64,000 nucleotides of DNA from Promethearchaeota archaeon (lineage in GTDB: Archaea; Asgardarchaeota; Lokiarchaeia; Sigyniarchaeales; SOKP01): positions 1 through 64,000 of the forward strand of contig RDOA01000017.1 in the NCBI GenBank assembly GCA_011364925.1, in the 5' to 3' direction. The notes beneath the pieces are model-generated. The model saw only the letters and a program-made list of their open reading frames with translations, made no database searches and was not told the DNA's origin. The position numbers were made by a program, and so were the translations under genes. Of this stretch, positions 16,125-25,168 are shown piece by piece. Within the stretch, counting starts at the first letter, position 1, and each line of letters starts with the position of its first letter.

Positions 16125-19100
16125 TAATCTCTTTCACCTCCTATTTCTTTTTCAGTTTCTTTTAATGAAGAAGGTTTCAATTTTGAATCAGGGATACCTA
16201 ATGATTGTTCAAGCGAAAGTTCTAATTCTCTCCAGTCGTCACCATAAAGTTTAACCATCATTTCTTCCTTTGTTCTCGTCGTAATTCCTTCAGAAATAGG
16301 CTTCTTTGATTTGATTAATCCTTTTACCTTTCTGACTTTTTTAACGAATTTTGGAATTCTAGCTTGCTGGACAACTCTATACGTAACCACGGCTCCTACA
16401 ACACCAACAATGGCAGCAGCTATTAAGATGAAGTAAAATGTTGGCATTCCAGGAAAGAGTTCTTCCATTTGCACATTAATATTTACTCCGACCTGCTGAG
16501 TTGTGTAATTATCTTTAGTAATGTAGATTACGCCAGCTAAGAGCTTGGGCGCAAAAAAGGCTTCAATATTTTCAGTATCGAAAACTAAACTGTAAGTTCC
16601 GGGAGAAATTTCATCAAAATTATAATTAGATTCACCAATGCTAAGATATACCATAGCGTTTTCTAATGGTGGTAGTGGATCACCACCAGTCGAACTATCG
16701 ATTAATCTAATCACAATATTCACATCCTCTCCTTGAACGACATTTACTTGCGTTCCTGCTATATTTTCTATGTCTACTTCTGCATTGAATTCTCTTAAAA
16801 CAATCTTTAAATCAACTAGAGCTGACTTGATTTCGTAATTTTCTTTATGTAAAGTAACATAAAGAAGATAGGAACCAACTGGTTTATGTTCAGTTTTAAA
16901 GTCTAATGTATATGTAAGGTCCATATTTTGTGTGAGAGAACCTGAACCATCTCTTCCGGGTATAATAGTTCGATTCTCATAAACTTGGTACCAGACATAC
17001 GAAGCTACGGTCAGATCACCTAATATTTCGTGCGTATTTACATCTGTATAAGAGAATACAAAGTTTTCTGAGTCTGTAACATTTACCTGACGAGTAAGAA
17101 TTAGTAGTTTATTCTCTCCGTTTATTTCAGCTTCTCGCTCGAGAATATTAATGTAAATCAAGAAATTTGTAAGTGTTGAATAATTTTCATAAGATGCGGT
17201 GATACTCATTATTTTTAAACCAGTACTAAGAGCGTCTGAAGTGTTAATCGTAAATGTGAAATATGTACTATCTAAAACATCGGATTCAATCTCGATTGGA
17301 GCAAGACCTATCCATCTATATGTCAAAATCGCATCTTCTAACGGTGTACCAGACCCTTCGATGTAATATTTCATTGAAACGCTTAAAAGTTCATTGAAAT
17401 GGGCAGTGAATGTTTTATCCATTACTTCTGCTCGTGTTACATGATCGTGAGCACTCATGTCTGTCGGGATGGACTTCACTTTAACAACGAAATTGACTGC
17501 ATTTGGTTCGGGATAGCCTGGATATAAACCTTCGATTCTAATGGAATACAATTTAAAGGTTCCTCCCGCAGATAATTCGTTTGAATTAAATGTAATTGTA
17601 AAATTTCCTAAACCTGAACCAGCTCCCATAATCTTCGTTTTGAAATCGATTGTAGTCCCTATTTCCCTAATATACAAAGTACAAGTAGCACTCGGATTTG
17701 TAATAGGCTGCCATGTGTTTCCATTGTTAATAGTATATTGGAATATTGCAGAATAGGTCAAGTCTTCTCCCCAAAAAGCTTCTAATGTTCCAGAGCTATT
17801 TGAAAACGCCGTATCGTAACTAGTAATATTAAGTTGTTGGGTAAAGATTATGTTAAATGTTATTGTTGCTGCTCCTAATAGAGTGTAATTGTAGAACTGT
17901 ACACCTGCGTTGTCTGTTGGTTTCCATTGATTATCGGGAGATAAGAGGGTTACGTTAAAATCTGCGTTCGTGATGTTAACGATGTTAATTGAGAAATTAT
18001 AGACCCTATCTTTGAAAAACCAGAAGGGAATATCGTTAATCTGGCCGAAAGAATACCCATTCCTTCCAGAGTCAGATATTAAGTTCGTTATACTTTGTCC
18101 TGTTTGATTGTCAAACACCTTAACTACAGCATCAACAGGTGCTCCTCCTGGAAACAATTCGTTTATATTGATAACTCTTATATTTAATCTTGATAGATGG
18201 GTTCTATTGAGAACGTTACATGTTTCTATTAAATCTACTGTAATAACTCCATTGCAAGCAGTATCGTTTACACCGTTAATTTCGATATATAATCCATACA
18301 CTTCGAATTTCTCACTCTGTAACTTCGAGTTCTGGACTTTAGGGATGTCGATCTCTATAAAATCGTTATCTTCGTTAAAGCCATAACCGTTTTCGAAGTA
18401 AAGAAGATTTTCAGTACCGGTCCCTGTGGAATTATTTTTATCTATATAATAAATTGAAACATTTACCAATTGATCGTTCATTGATGTCAAAGTAATGTTC
18501 GCCTTTATTATTTTCTTATTCCCAAAATCAGTTTTGGAACCGCCGGTATAGTAGGTTTCTTGAACAATGTATTTCTCTGCAGTTGGTGGTGCAACATTTG
18601 AACTGTCAACTAAGTCCACATGCGTTTGCGCTTTCACATTATTGTATTCTTTCCTAGTAATATATGATTCGTTTAAGAGAAATGGACTATTACTATAATC
18701 CTCGTTTTCATAATATACTCTGAAATAGTACTCTGTTGTGTTCAGCCAACGGAACGTTGCCTTCCCATTACTATCAAGCGTTAAAGTATTAAGCAAAGCG
18801 CCACCATAACTCTCGTTAACCTCAATATAGCCGTAACTCAAAGGAATTCCTTCCCAATCTATTACTTCGAAATCAATTGTCCATAAATTCAAAGTGAAAT
18901 CGTAAGAATATGAAGTTCCGTTGAGTATTTTCACTGTATTTCCGACGAGTTCTTCGCGAGCGCCTAAGGTATAGTTTGCTGTGATGTTGTATTCACCATT
19001 AAGTAGGTCTGAGAAGGTAATTGAACCACTCAGTGCAGAAGTGTAACCTGAATCTACAACATAGCCTGGTGTTCCTTTAGCAGATTCGTTTAGTAAAAAG

Positions 19101-20536
19101 ATTTCTGCATTAGGAACAATACGACCATCAACATCCCGAGCTGTAATAGTCAATTCAGATTTCCTTGCTTGTACTTCGTGAATTGAAGCACTTAGAGTGT
19201 AATCAAATCCAATGTCATCTACTTGGAAAAAAGCTGATTTTTCCTTATAGGTTTGATCAGATTCATCTCCCCACACTCCTATTTCGAAAAATATTTCCTT
19301 CCCCATATAACTACTAACATTAATGTAAATATAACCTGTTAGGTCCCCGTCAGCACCTCCACCGGAAGAATCCGAAACCGTGTCTACTGTGGAAGAATGA
19401 TCGGGAAAATCAAAAAGATCAGTAGGATCATCCCATTTTCTTGCAGGAACATTATAGTATGCGTCTCCATCGTAACTTTCTGCGTAATTTTGGAAAGTCG
19501 GACTTATATCGGCATCATCGTGGTTATCTGGGTTTGTATCGTAATGAGAACTTGATCCATTTAAAATTCTTATAAAATAACCATCCTTATGAATAGAATC
19601 TGGATTTACATTTTTAGGTCTCTCAAATCTGTAGGTTCTAATGTTCCTATATACCCTCAGGAAAATATCTCCACCTTCAACTATTGGAACGGTAAATGGA
19701 TAAGAAAATAGGGTTCCAGCGTAATCATGAACAGCTGGGTCTCCTAAGATATCGTTTTTCGCACCCCATTTATATGCATACTCCCCTTGTGCAACTCTTT
19801 CTGCTCCCGTCGGATTATTAATCAATCTGTTTTCAAAATACTCGTAGCTAGTTGCTGAACTATTAGATGGATTAGGACTCGGATTGCTCTTACCCTTTAT
19901 TGTGTCAACAGGATTGTGCGAGAAAGTCCATCCGTAAGGTACAAATTTGGTATCAGAGCTATAATCTAATTCGAAATTACCATTTTTTACCCACCCAAAA
20001 CTATCACTAGGATCGTCAGCTTCGTTATTTGCTGCTCCTATATTTCCAAAATACATATATGTATCGAGTTCGAAAGTATTTTGAGATACATTGGTGTTAA
20101 AAAACACTGTAGCATAGTTAATGGAAGGATAGTCTTTCACTACGTAATATTTTCGTAAAATTCCGTTCTCTACAATTCTTATATCGTCTAAATCTGACTG
20201 CATCTTACCTGTTTGGACTAATTCATTATAGTTAAACGAAACGCTTATTCCAAAATCTTGGAAGTTATAGGAATAAGGATTTGATACATTAATTAGCATT
20301 CTATAGTCAAAAGAGTTATCCCACCAAGGAGCCTCACCAAAGATACTCAATCGTGGAACTGCAGGAAGCTCATTGTTGAATTCAGTTCCTTTATAGTCAT
20401 CTATGAGTGCTGCGTCTTGTGTTTGGTTTGTTGAAAATAATGCTGGACTTATATAGATACTCGATATAACTAAAATCGAAAAGATAAGTGCTCGTTTGCA
20501 ATATTTTGTTCTTGTCAGTTTTATCAACTTTTCCAT
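16124..20536 (-). CDS. Giant membrane-anchored surface protein (DUF2341-like N-terminal domain, Ig/carboxypeptidase-like repeats)
   Basis: 1470 residues. An N-terminal signal sequence (KRALIFSILVISSIYISPALF) is followed from about residue 70 by a DUF2341-like region (PWWDNSFDYRMLINVSNP; DLDDIRIVENG; LDTYMYFGN). A jelly-roll-like stretch and several Ig or carboxypeptidase-regulatory-like modules follow (for example ITARDVDGRIVPNAEIFLLN and FEVIDWEGIPLSYGYIEVN). Near residues 1370-1395 there is one membrane helix (FYFILIAAAIVGVVGAVVTY), then a basic, charged cytoplasmic tail of ~80 residues. Many N-x-S/T sites suit a glycosylated surface protein. The gene overlaps the winged-helix/longin-like gene. 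Ligand unknown; a role in adhesion, substrate binding or signalling across the membrane is inferred. Confidence 0.75.
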   Translation of the reverse strand: MEKLIKLTRTKYCKRALIFSILVISSIYISPALFSTNQTQDAALIDDYKGTEFNNELPAVPRLSIFGEAPWWDNSFDYRMLINVSNPYSYNFQDFGISVSFNYNELVQTGKMQSDLDDIRIVENGILRKYYVVKDYPSINYATVFFNTNVSQNTFELDTYMYFGNIGAANNEADDPSDSFGWVKNGNFELDYSSDTKFVPYGWTFSHNPVDTIKGKSNPSPNPSNSSATSYEYFENRLINNPTGAERVAQGEYAYKWGAKNDILGDPAVHDYAGTLFSYPFTVPIVEGGDIFLRVYRNIRTYRFERPKNVNPDSIHKDGYFIRILNGSSSHYDTNPDNHDDADISPTFQNYAESYDGDAYYNVPARKWDDPTDLFDFPDHSSTVDTVSDSSGGGADGDLTGYIYINVSSYMGKEIFFEIGVWGDESDQTYKEKSAFFQVDDIGFDYTLSASIHEVQARKSELTITARDVDGRIVPNAEIFLLNESAKGTPGYVVDSGYTSALSGSITFSDLLNGEYNITANYTLGAREELVGNTVKILNGTSYSYDFTLNLWTIDFEVIDWEGIPLSYGYIEVNESYGGALLNTLTLDSNGKATFRWLNTTEYYFRVYYENEDYSNSPFLLNESYITRKEYNNVKAQTHVDLVDSSNVAPPTAEKYIVQETYYTGGSKTDFGNKKIIKANITLTSMNDQLVNVSIYYIDKNNSTGTGTENLLYFENGYGFNEDNDFIEIDIPKVQNSKLQSEKFEVYGLYIEINGVNDTACNGVITVDLIETCNVLNRTHLSRLNIRVININELFPGGAPVDAVVKVFDNQTGQSITNLISDSGRNGYSFGQINDIPFWFFKDRVYNFSINIVNITNADFNVTLLSPDNQWKPTDNAGVQFYNYTLLGAATITFNIIFTQQLNITSYDTAFSNSSGTLEAFWGEDLTYSAIFQYTINNGNTWQPITNPSATCTLYIREIGTTIDFKTKIMGAGSGLGNFTITFNSNELSAGGTFKLYSIRIEGLYPGYPEPNAVNFVVKVKSIPTDMSAHDHVTRAEVMDKTFTAHFNELLSVSMKYYIEGSGTPLEDAILTYRWIGLAPIEIESDVLDSTYFTFTINTSDALSTGLKIMSITASYENYSTLTNFLIYINILEREAEINGENKLLILTRQVNVTDSENFVFSYTDVNTHEILGDLTVASYVWYQVYENRTIIPGRDGSGSLTQNMDLTYTLDFKTEHKPVGSYLLYVTLHKENYEIKSALVDLKIVLREFNAEVDIENIAGTQVNVVQGEDVNIVIRLIDSSTGGDPLPPLENAMVYLSIGESNYNFDEISPGTYSLVFDTENIEAFFAPKLLAGVIYITKDNYTTQQVGVNINVQMEELFPGMPTFYFILIAAAIVGVVGAVVTYRVVQQARIPKFVKKVRKVKGLIKSKKPISEGITTRTKEEMMVKLYGDDWRELELSLEQSLGIPDSKLKPSSLKETEKEIGGERD

Positions 20537-20730
20537 AAATTTAATAATTTTTTTTTGATAAATTAAATATCTTACCTAATTAGTCAAAGAAAAATTATTT
20601 AAATGCAAACTAATCAGAAAATTTAAAAACAAATTTCTTGAGTTTCCAACTTCTTAAATCCTTAGCTCTAGATTTTTTAAGCTGTAAAAAAGAGTAAATG
20701 GAAGTGTTGCTATATTTCGTTAAAAAATGA

Positions 20731-21765
20731 TTACAAATTAACTAAACAATATTCCACAAATTTCATCGGCTCTAAAGCGCAACCGCTTGAATCAAGTCCA
20801 CCTAATTGTGTTATTAAATCTTCCTCGATGGAGTTACCTTGAAGCCAGAGGTCTTTCAACATCATCAGCGATTCCAATCCCCTGATTTGTCTTATTTTGT
20901 TATTTCCTAAATCTAACGTTTCTAAATTCTGCAGCGTCTCGAGACCTTTTATCGTGGAAATACTGTTTCCCGAGAGAAAAAGCTTGTTAAGGTTTGTTAA
21001 AGAATACAATCCACCGATTTCTGTAATATTATTGTCTTTTAAGTTTAACACGTGTAAATTTGTACATTTATCTAAGTGTTCTATTTTTTCTATTTTGTTT
21101 GCAGTAATCCATAAAGTTTCTAATTGAGTAAGTTTGTCCAATCCATTGACTTCTTTAATGTTATTGTCATTTAGATAAATTTCAGATAGATTTTCTAAAT
21201 GATCAAGACCTTGTATTTCAGATATTTGATTCCCTGCGAGATTTAAAACCTTCAAATTTTTTAAATGCGTAAGACCATTGACCTTCGAAAGCTGATTTCC
21301 GGCTAACCATAAGACTTCTAGATTCTGTAAAGCATCTAGTCCTTCTATTTCCGTAATCAGATTCCACGACAAATCTAACTTTTGAAGAGATTTTAATGAA
21401 TCAAACCCACTTAATCTAAGAATCTGGTTTCCTCTCAGGTATAATTCTTTCAATTCAGAGAGATGATCTAACCCACTTATCTCTCCAATTTGGTTGGATG
21501 CTAAATGCAGAATTTCTAATTTAGAGAGATTTTCTAGTCCCGAAATCTCAGTTAGGTTATTACTTCCACAATTTAGGACTTCTAGATTTTTAAGTTTCTC
21601 TAATCCGTGTAATTCGGTGATCTCGTTCGAACTAAGCTCTAAGTGCCTGATATCAAGTTTGTCTAAACCTTTAATTTCAGAAATATCTTGAATTTCCAAA
21701 AGACCAAGGTCTAAAAAGCCATCTTTAACTTCATACTTTATCTCCTTGTATTCTACTGCTCGCAT
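20731..21765 (-). CDS. Leucine-rich-repeat protein, SDS22-type, 13 repeats
   Basis: 344 residues. After ~25 residues that form a cap, thirteen 22-residue leucine-rich repeats follow in perfect register, with the consensus L..L..LE.L.L..N.I.EI.G. Examples are LEKLKNLEVLNCGSNNLTEI and LDALQNLEVLWLAGNQLSKV. A C-terminal cap ends in CLVNL. There is no signal peptide or membrane anchor, so the protein is cytosolic and probably a protein-binding scaffold, like eukaryotic SDS22 or bacterial internalin-like LRRs. SDS22 in eukaryotes binds protein phosphatase 1; no such partner is seen here. Repeats are diverged at DNA level. No operon partner is apparent. Confidence 0.85.
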   Translation of the reverse strand: MRAVEYKEIKYEVKDGFLDLGLLEIQDISEIKGLDKLDIRHLELSSNEITELHGLEKLKNLEVLNCGSNNLTEISGLENLSKLEILHLASNQIGEISGLDHLSELKELYLRGNQILRLSGFDSLKSLQKLDLSWNLITEIEGLDALQNLEVLWLAGNQLSKVNGLTHLKNLKVLNLAGNQISEIQGLDHLENLSEIYLNDNNIKEVNGLDKLTQLETLWITANKIEKIEHLDKCTNLHVLNLKDNNITEIGGLYSLTNLNKLFLSGNSISTIKGLETLQNLETLDLGNNKIRQIRGLESLMMLKDLWLQGNSIEEDLITQLGGLDSSGCALEPMKFVEYCLVNL

Positions 21766-21945
21766 ATACTTCGCTTTAGGTAAAATTTTAATAGCAAATT
21801 AATAGGTGGCTTTGTGGATTATTATAACTTATTTTAAATAAATAGTTTTACATTATATTCATTAATTATTGCGATATCTCTCAAATATAGGGAATACCTA
21901 TTTCTTATAACTACAATTTTTAAAACTCATCTTAGGTTGTATTAT

Positions 21946-22065
21946 ATGATAAGAATGATATACTGCTTAAACTGTAGATCGATTAAACAAGGCTCAAAAG
22001 AAGGCTACTTTTTCTGTCATGTTTGCAATAAAGTAACCTACTTTTTTCCACTACAATTCAAGTGA
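21946..22065 (+). CDS. Small zinc-ribbon-like ORF (39 residues)
   Basis: Not in the ORF track. ATG 21946 to TGA 22063-22065 encodes 39 residues with IYCLNCRSIK and FFCHVCNKVTY, i.e. two CxxC knuckles 14 residues apart, as in a minimal zinc ribbon. An AT-rich stretch with a TATA-like region lies just upstream, and a hairpin-rich stretch follows. Coding status is uncertain because of length; the paired CxxC motifs argue for a real gene. Otherwise the 21766-22203 gap shows nothing else except the structured element described next. Confidence 0.45.
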   Translation: MIRMIYCLNCRSIKQGSKEGYFFCHVCNKVTYFFPLQFK

Positions 22066-22097
22066 TAAAACGCTTAATGATAGACTAAAATGATTTT

Positions 22098-22165
22098 CCC
22101 TCTTAAGAATGAGCTACGCATAAAAAATTTAGATGCGTATCGACGACCTTGCTAGGGTTAGAGGG
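22098..22165. other. Potential three-way-junction RNA structure or terminator
   Basis: An outer stem CCCTCT (22098-22103) pairs with AGAGGG (22160-22165). It encloses a perfect 7-bp hairpin, TACGCAT (22115-22121) with ATGCGTA (22133-22139), and a smaller ACC/GGT hairpin near 22146-22158. A T-rich run follows on the + strand (22169-22181). It could be the terminator of the 39-residue ORF, of the convergent gene, or a small structured RNA. Only the pairing is seen; the function is inferred. Confidence 0.35.
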
Positions 22166-22203
22166 GAGTTACTTTCTTTTTCGATTCAAAATTCGTCTTT
22201 AAT

Positions 22204-23166
22204 TTATCTTAAATAGGATTCAATGTTTTCATCCATAATGCTTATCTCGTTAATAACTTTAGAAAACTCTTGAGAAGAAACGCCCTTAATATAGACTAAT
22301 TTGTTGGATAAATCATAATACTTCTTGTATACACCTTCAGGAGCAAAACCTTTCAACTTTGAACTGAAAGAATATAAGTTCGTATAGATCTCTTTATAAT
22401 CTCCTGTCAATAAATCACCTTCTCCGAGTTTATTCAGTGAAATTTTTAACGCATCCTGAATCCTCCTTAAATAAAAATTCAAGCGTAATTTTTGATCTTT
22501 AATCTCATTGACTAGTTTTTTTGCCATATTTTGGTATACTATAAAAACTTGCTCATCTTCTAACTTATCTGAAAGCTCTAAGACTTGTTTGCATAGAGAT
22601 AACTTACTTATCACATTTTTCTCGTTTTGAATTTTATTAACCAGATTTATTCTATCGTTTTCTAGTTCCTTTCTTTGCAATCTTATCTTTTCCGAAAATT
22701 TTCCTCGTTGTTCCCATACAGATTTTAAAAAATCTTTCTGTTTTTCTTCTAAGGCTTTAGTATCCAACACTTTTCTATGCGTAAGAGCTATCGTGTTAAT
22801 TTCTTTATCAAAACTTTCAAATTTCTCTGTTTTAATAAAGTCCACTGAGAACAAATCTTTATACTTCAAAACTAGTTCTTTAAAATCTGAACTCAACTTT
22901 TGAATTTCTTTTTTATCGCCTTTTTCAGCAATTATAACCATATCGATGTTAACCTCAATTATCCGTATTACAGAAGCTATTAACTTTCCAAGTCCAATTG
23001 TTTTTAATTCCTCTCTTGTATCCTCTGCGACTTTGGAAATAAAGATCTTTAAAGCTGAAAAGAAGGAACCAAACAAATCCATTTGAGAATCAATATTCGG
23101 TTGAAATTCTTTTTCATAGAGTAATTCTCCAGATTCCATTTGATATAAAAATAAGAAATAAAGCAT
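22204..23166 (-). CDS. Longin-like N-terminal domain plus coiled-coil protein
   Basis: 320 residues, soluble. The start (LYFLFLYQMESGELLYEKEF) and the following helix/strand pattern to about residue 105 (IGLGKLIASVIRIIEVNIDMVIIAEKG) look like a longin-like or roadblock-like fold, comparable to the first part of the 13884-14918 GTPase. From ~130 to 215 the chain is long, charged and helical (QRGKFSEKIRLQRKELENDR) and probably a coiled coil; the last 100 residues are helical too. No catalytic motif. A partner for the GTPase or another trafficking-type GTPase is an inference. It probably is a single-gene transcription unit. Confidence 0.5.
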   Translation of the reverse strand: MLYFLFLYQMESGELLYEKEFQPNIDSQMDLFGSFFSALKIFISKVAEDTREELKTIGLGKLIASVIRIIEVNIDMVIIAEKGDKKEIQKLSSDFKELVLKYKDLFSVDFIKTEKFESFDKEINTIALTHRKVLDTKALEEKQKDFLKSVWEQRGKFSEKIRLQRKELENDRINLVNKIQNEKNVISKLSLCKQVLELSDKLEDEQVFIVYQNMAKKLVNEIKDQKLRLNFYLRRIQDALKISLNKLGEGDLLTGDYKEIYTNLYSFSSKLKGFAPEGVYKKYYDLSNKLVYIKGVSSQEFSKVINEISIMDENIESYLR

Positions 23167-23378
23167 CTATCCACCGATTGAAGTAATATGGGATTTGTTG
23201 ATCATAAATTTTATTTTTCCAAAAGTTAAATGATAATATAGTTCTGTCCCTATTTAAAAGGTTCCATCAACTAGACAAATTTGTTAAGTGTTTCACTAGA
23301 TTTTCCATAACTTTGCCAAAAACCTTATATTTATAGATTAATAGAGCTTAATTAACAGATATTAAGATTTAAGAGGGT

Positions 23379-24245
23379 TTGAAAACGGTAAGTTCTGACG
23401 AAGAAATCCAAGATGATCTAGAAGAAAAGATTGCTAAAGAAAAATTGTTAGGATTAACGAACATCAAGACTTCAGTAATTAACGGAATTGTCACTATTGA
23501 AGGGAGCATTATTTCGTTTTGGCAGAAAGCAAGAATCCTAACTATTACAAAAACAGTCGAAGGCGTAAAAGGCATTGTCAATAAACTAAAGATAAATCCT
23601 AGATCAGAGGTCATTAAAGATTTAATGAGTGAAGATCTCACTAACGAACGGTTACGCCACATCGTTGACGCGCATCTGTCTAAGATCGAATGTTACTTTG
23701 GACTCGTAGGAGTTTTGTCTGCCATTGTTTTTATAGTATTTTCTGCTCTCGTTACACCAGGATATAATCCTCTTGTGGACACAGTAAGTTCTTTAGGAAC
23801 TGGTATCGCAAAAACCCTGTTCAGCATTGGATTTGTTTCAAGCGGTAGTCTTACTATTCCTTTCATTCTCTACCTTGAGAAAACTTTAGTAGGAATAAAC
23901 GAATTTGTGCGAAGAATTGCTACAACCGTGGCAGTTATTAGCGCTGTAAGCGTTGCTTTGGTTGGAATCTTACCTGATCCGGATTATATTAATGTGTTTT
24001 TGGCTTTTCATGGAACTGTTGCTTTTAACGCGTTTTTTGGTTCAACTGCTACCATTATTCTCTACAGCTATTTAATGATGAAAAGCAAAGAATACAAAAT
24101 CTATCACATTCTACTAGGCTACGCAACAGGGATAGAGTTACTTCTACTCTTGATAATCTTCTTCAATCCATTAGTAGAATGGATTTTAACAATAAATATC
24201 ATGCTTTGGATACTTATAACATCTATAAAACTTATACTCAGCTAA
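23379..24245 (+). CDS. BON domain fused to DUF998-like membrane protein
   Basis: 288 residues from a TTG; an in-frame stop sits just upstream and there is no early ATG, so TTG is the only reasonable start. Residues ~8-75 read as a BON domain (IKTSVINGIVTIEGSIISFWQKARI; VEGVKGIVNKLKI). Six membrane helices follow from about residue 105, and the loop YNPLVDTVSSLGTG after helix 1 is the feature of DUF998/Frag1-like proteins. BON domains bind membranes or phospholipids in periplasmic or envelope proteins; a BON-DUF998 fusion suggests a membrane-surface role, unknown in detail. It is followed 52 bases later by alaX. Confidence 0.65.
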   Translation: MKTVSSDEEIQDDLEEKIAKEKLLGLTNIKTSVINGIVTIEGSIISFWQKARILTITKTVEGVKGIVNKLKINPRSEVIKDLMSEDLTNERLRHIVDAHLSKIECYFGLVGVLSAIVFIVFSALVTPGYNPLVDTVSSLGTGIAKTLFSIGFVSSGSLTIPFILYLEKTLVGINEFVRRIATTVAVISAVSVALVGILPDPDYINVFLAFHGTVAFNAFFGSTATIILYSYLMMKSKEYKIYHILLGYATGIELLLLLIIFFNPLVEWILTINIMLWILITSIKLILS

Positions 24246-24297
24246 AAATAACCAAGAATCATTAAAAATTTAAGCAAATCCTTCTTTTTTTATTCCT

Positions 24298-25005
24298 ATG
24301 ACTGAAGCATTATACATGAAAGATTCCTACTTAAAACAATGGGACGCTCAAGTCGTTTCTGTGAAGGACGACAAATATATTGTCCTAGATAAAACCGCGT
24401 TCTACCCTAAAGGAGGAGGTCAACCATGGGACGAGGGCTATATCGTTAAAAACGGCGAAAAATTCAATGTTGTCTATGTAGGAAAGTTCTCGGGCGAAAT
24501 AAGTCACGAAGTAGATAAACCTGGATTAAAAGAAGGGGATACTGTGTCGTGCGAACTCGATTGGGATCGGCGATATACCTACATGCGATACCATACAGCT
24601 TGTCATCTCGTCTCAAATATCCTATATCGACGAGCTAACGCGAAAATCACGGGCAATCAAATTGAATTAGATAAAGCTCGAATGGATTTCTCTATGGAAG
24701 ATTACTCACCAGAAAAGTTGCAGGCATTTGTAGACGAATCAAACGAAATCATTAAAACAAACCTTCCAGTTACAATTGATACAATGTCTCGAGCAGCAGT
24801 CTTAGAAGAACCCGAACTCGCACGATTAGCTATGGGGTTACCTAAAAATTTACAAGAGTTCCGCATAGTAAAGATTGGCGATATCGATAAACAGGTCGAC
24901 GGTGGAACCCATATTAACAATCTTAACGAGATTGGGGAAATTGAGATGACCAAAACGGTAAACAAAGGTAAGAATAATAGGAGATTGTATTTCGTTATTA
25001 AATAA
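24298..25005 (+). CDS. alaX: Alanyl-tRNA editing protein AlaX (medium form)
   Basis: 235 residues, homologous to the editing domain of alanyl-tRNA synthetase; it hydrolyses mischarged Ser- or Gly-tRNA(Ala). Landmarks are TAFYPKGGGQPWDEG in the N-terminal beta-barrel, the zinc motif YHTACHLVSN (HxxxH), and VDGGTHINNLNEIGEI near the C-terminus. In alanyl-tRNA synthetase the last motif is CGGTH, with Cys and His as zinc ligands; here the Cys position is Asp. The length of ~235 fits the AlaX-M class. No operon partner; promoter lies in the short upstream gap. Confidence 0.9.
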   Translation: MTEALYMKDSYLKQWDAQVVSVKDDKYIVLDKTAFYPKGGGQPWDEGYIVKNGEKFNVVYVGKFSGEISHEVDKPGLKEGDTVSCELDWDRRYTYMRYHTACHLVSNILYRRANAKITGNQIELDKARMDFSMEDYSPEKLQAFVDESNEIIKTNLPVTIDTMSRAAVLEEPELARLAMGLPKNLQEFRIVKIGDIDKQVDGGTHINNLNEIGEIEMTKTVNKGKNNRRLYFVIK

Positions 25006-25050
25006 TTACAAGAATATTCTTTTTCTCTACTTCTGATTTTGAATTTTTTA

Positions 25051-25104
25051 GTTCCATTGCGATTCGGAACTCCCACGGAGGTTTCGTAATAAAAACTATA
25101 AATG
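25051..25104 (+). promoter_or_regulatory. Shared promoter/operator, copy 1
   Basis: A 60-base block, in register without gaps with copies at 26163 and 29541. It contains the inverted repeat GTTCC-N10-GGAAC (25051-25070) and a TATA box ACTATAAATG at 25096-25104. Predicted transcription start is near 25125, at the base of a leader hairpin. The GTTCC/GGAAC half-sites could be operators for one regulator. Sequence conservation is seen; regulation is inferred. Confidence 0.65.
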
Positions 25105-25125
25105 GAACTGAAACATCATTTTATT

Positions 25126-25147
25126 TGATTTTCCATTTGAAAATCAC
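25126..25147 (+). other. 5' leader hairpin, copy 1
   Basis: TGATTTTC ... GAAAATCA forms an 8-bp hairpin with loop CATTT, at the predicted 5' end of the mRNA of the secreted protein. Copies 2 (26238) and 3 (29617) have hairpins at the same distance from the TATA box but with different stem sequences, i.e. compensatory changes. Coordinates are accurate to about one base. Confidence 0.55.
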
Positions 25148-25168
25148 ATGAAAATTTAACAAAAAGAA

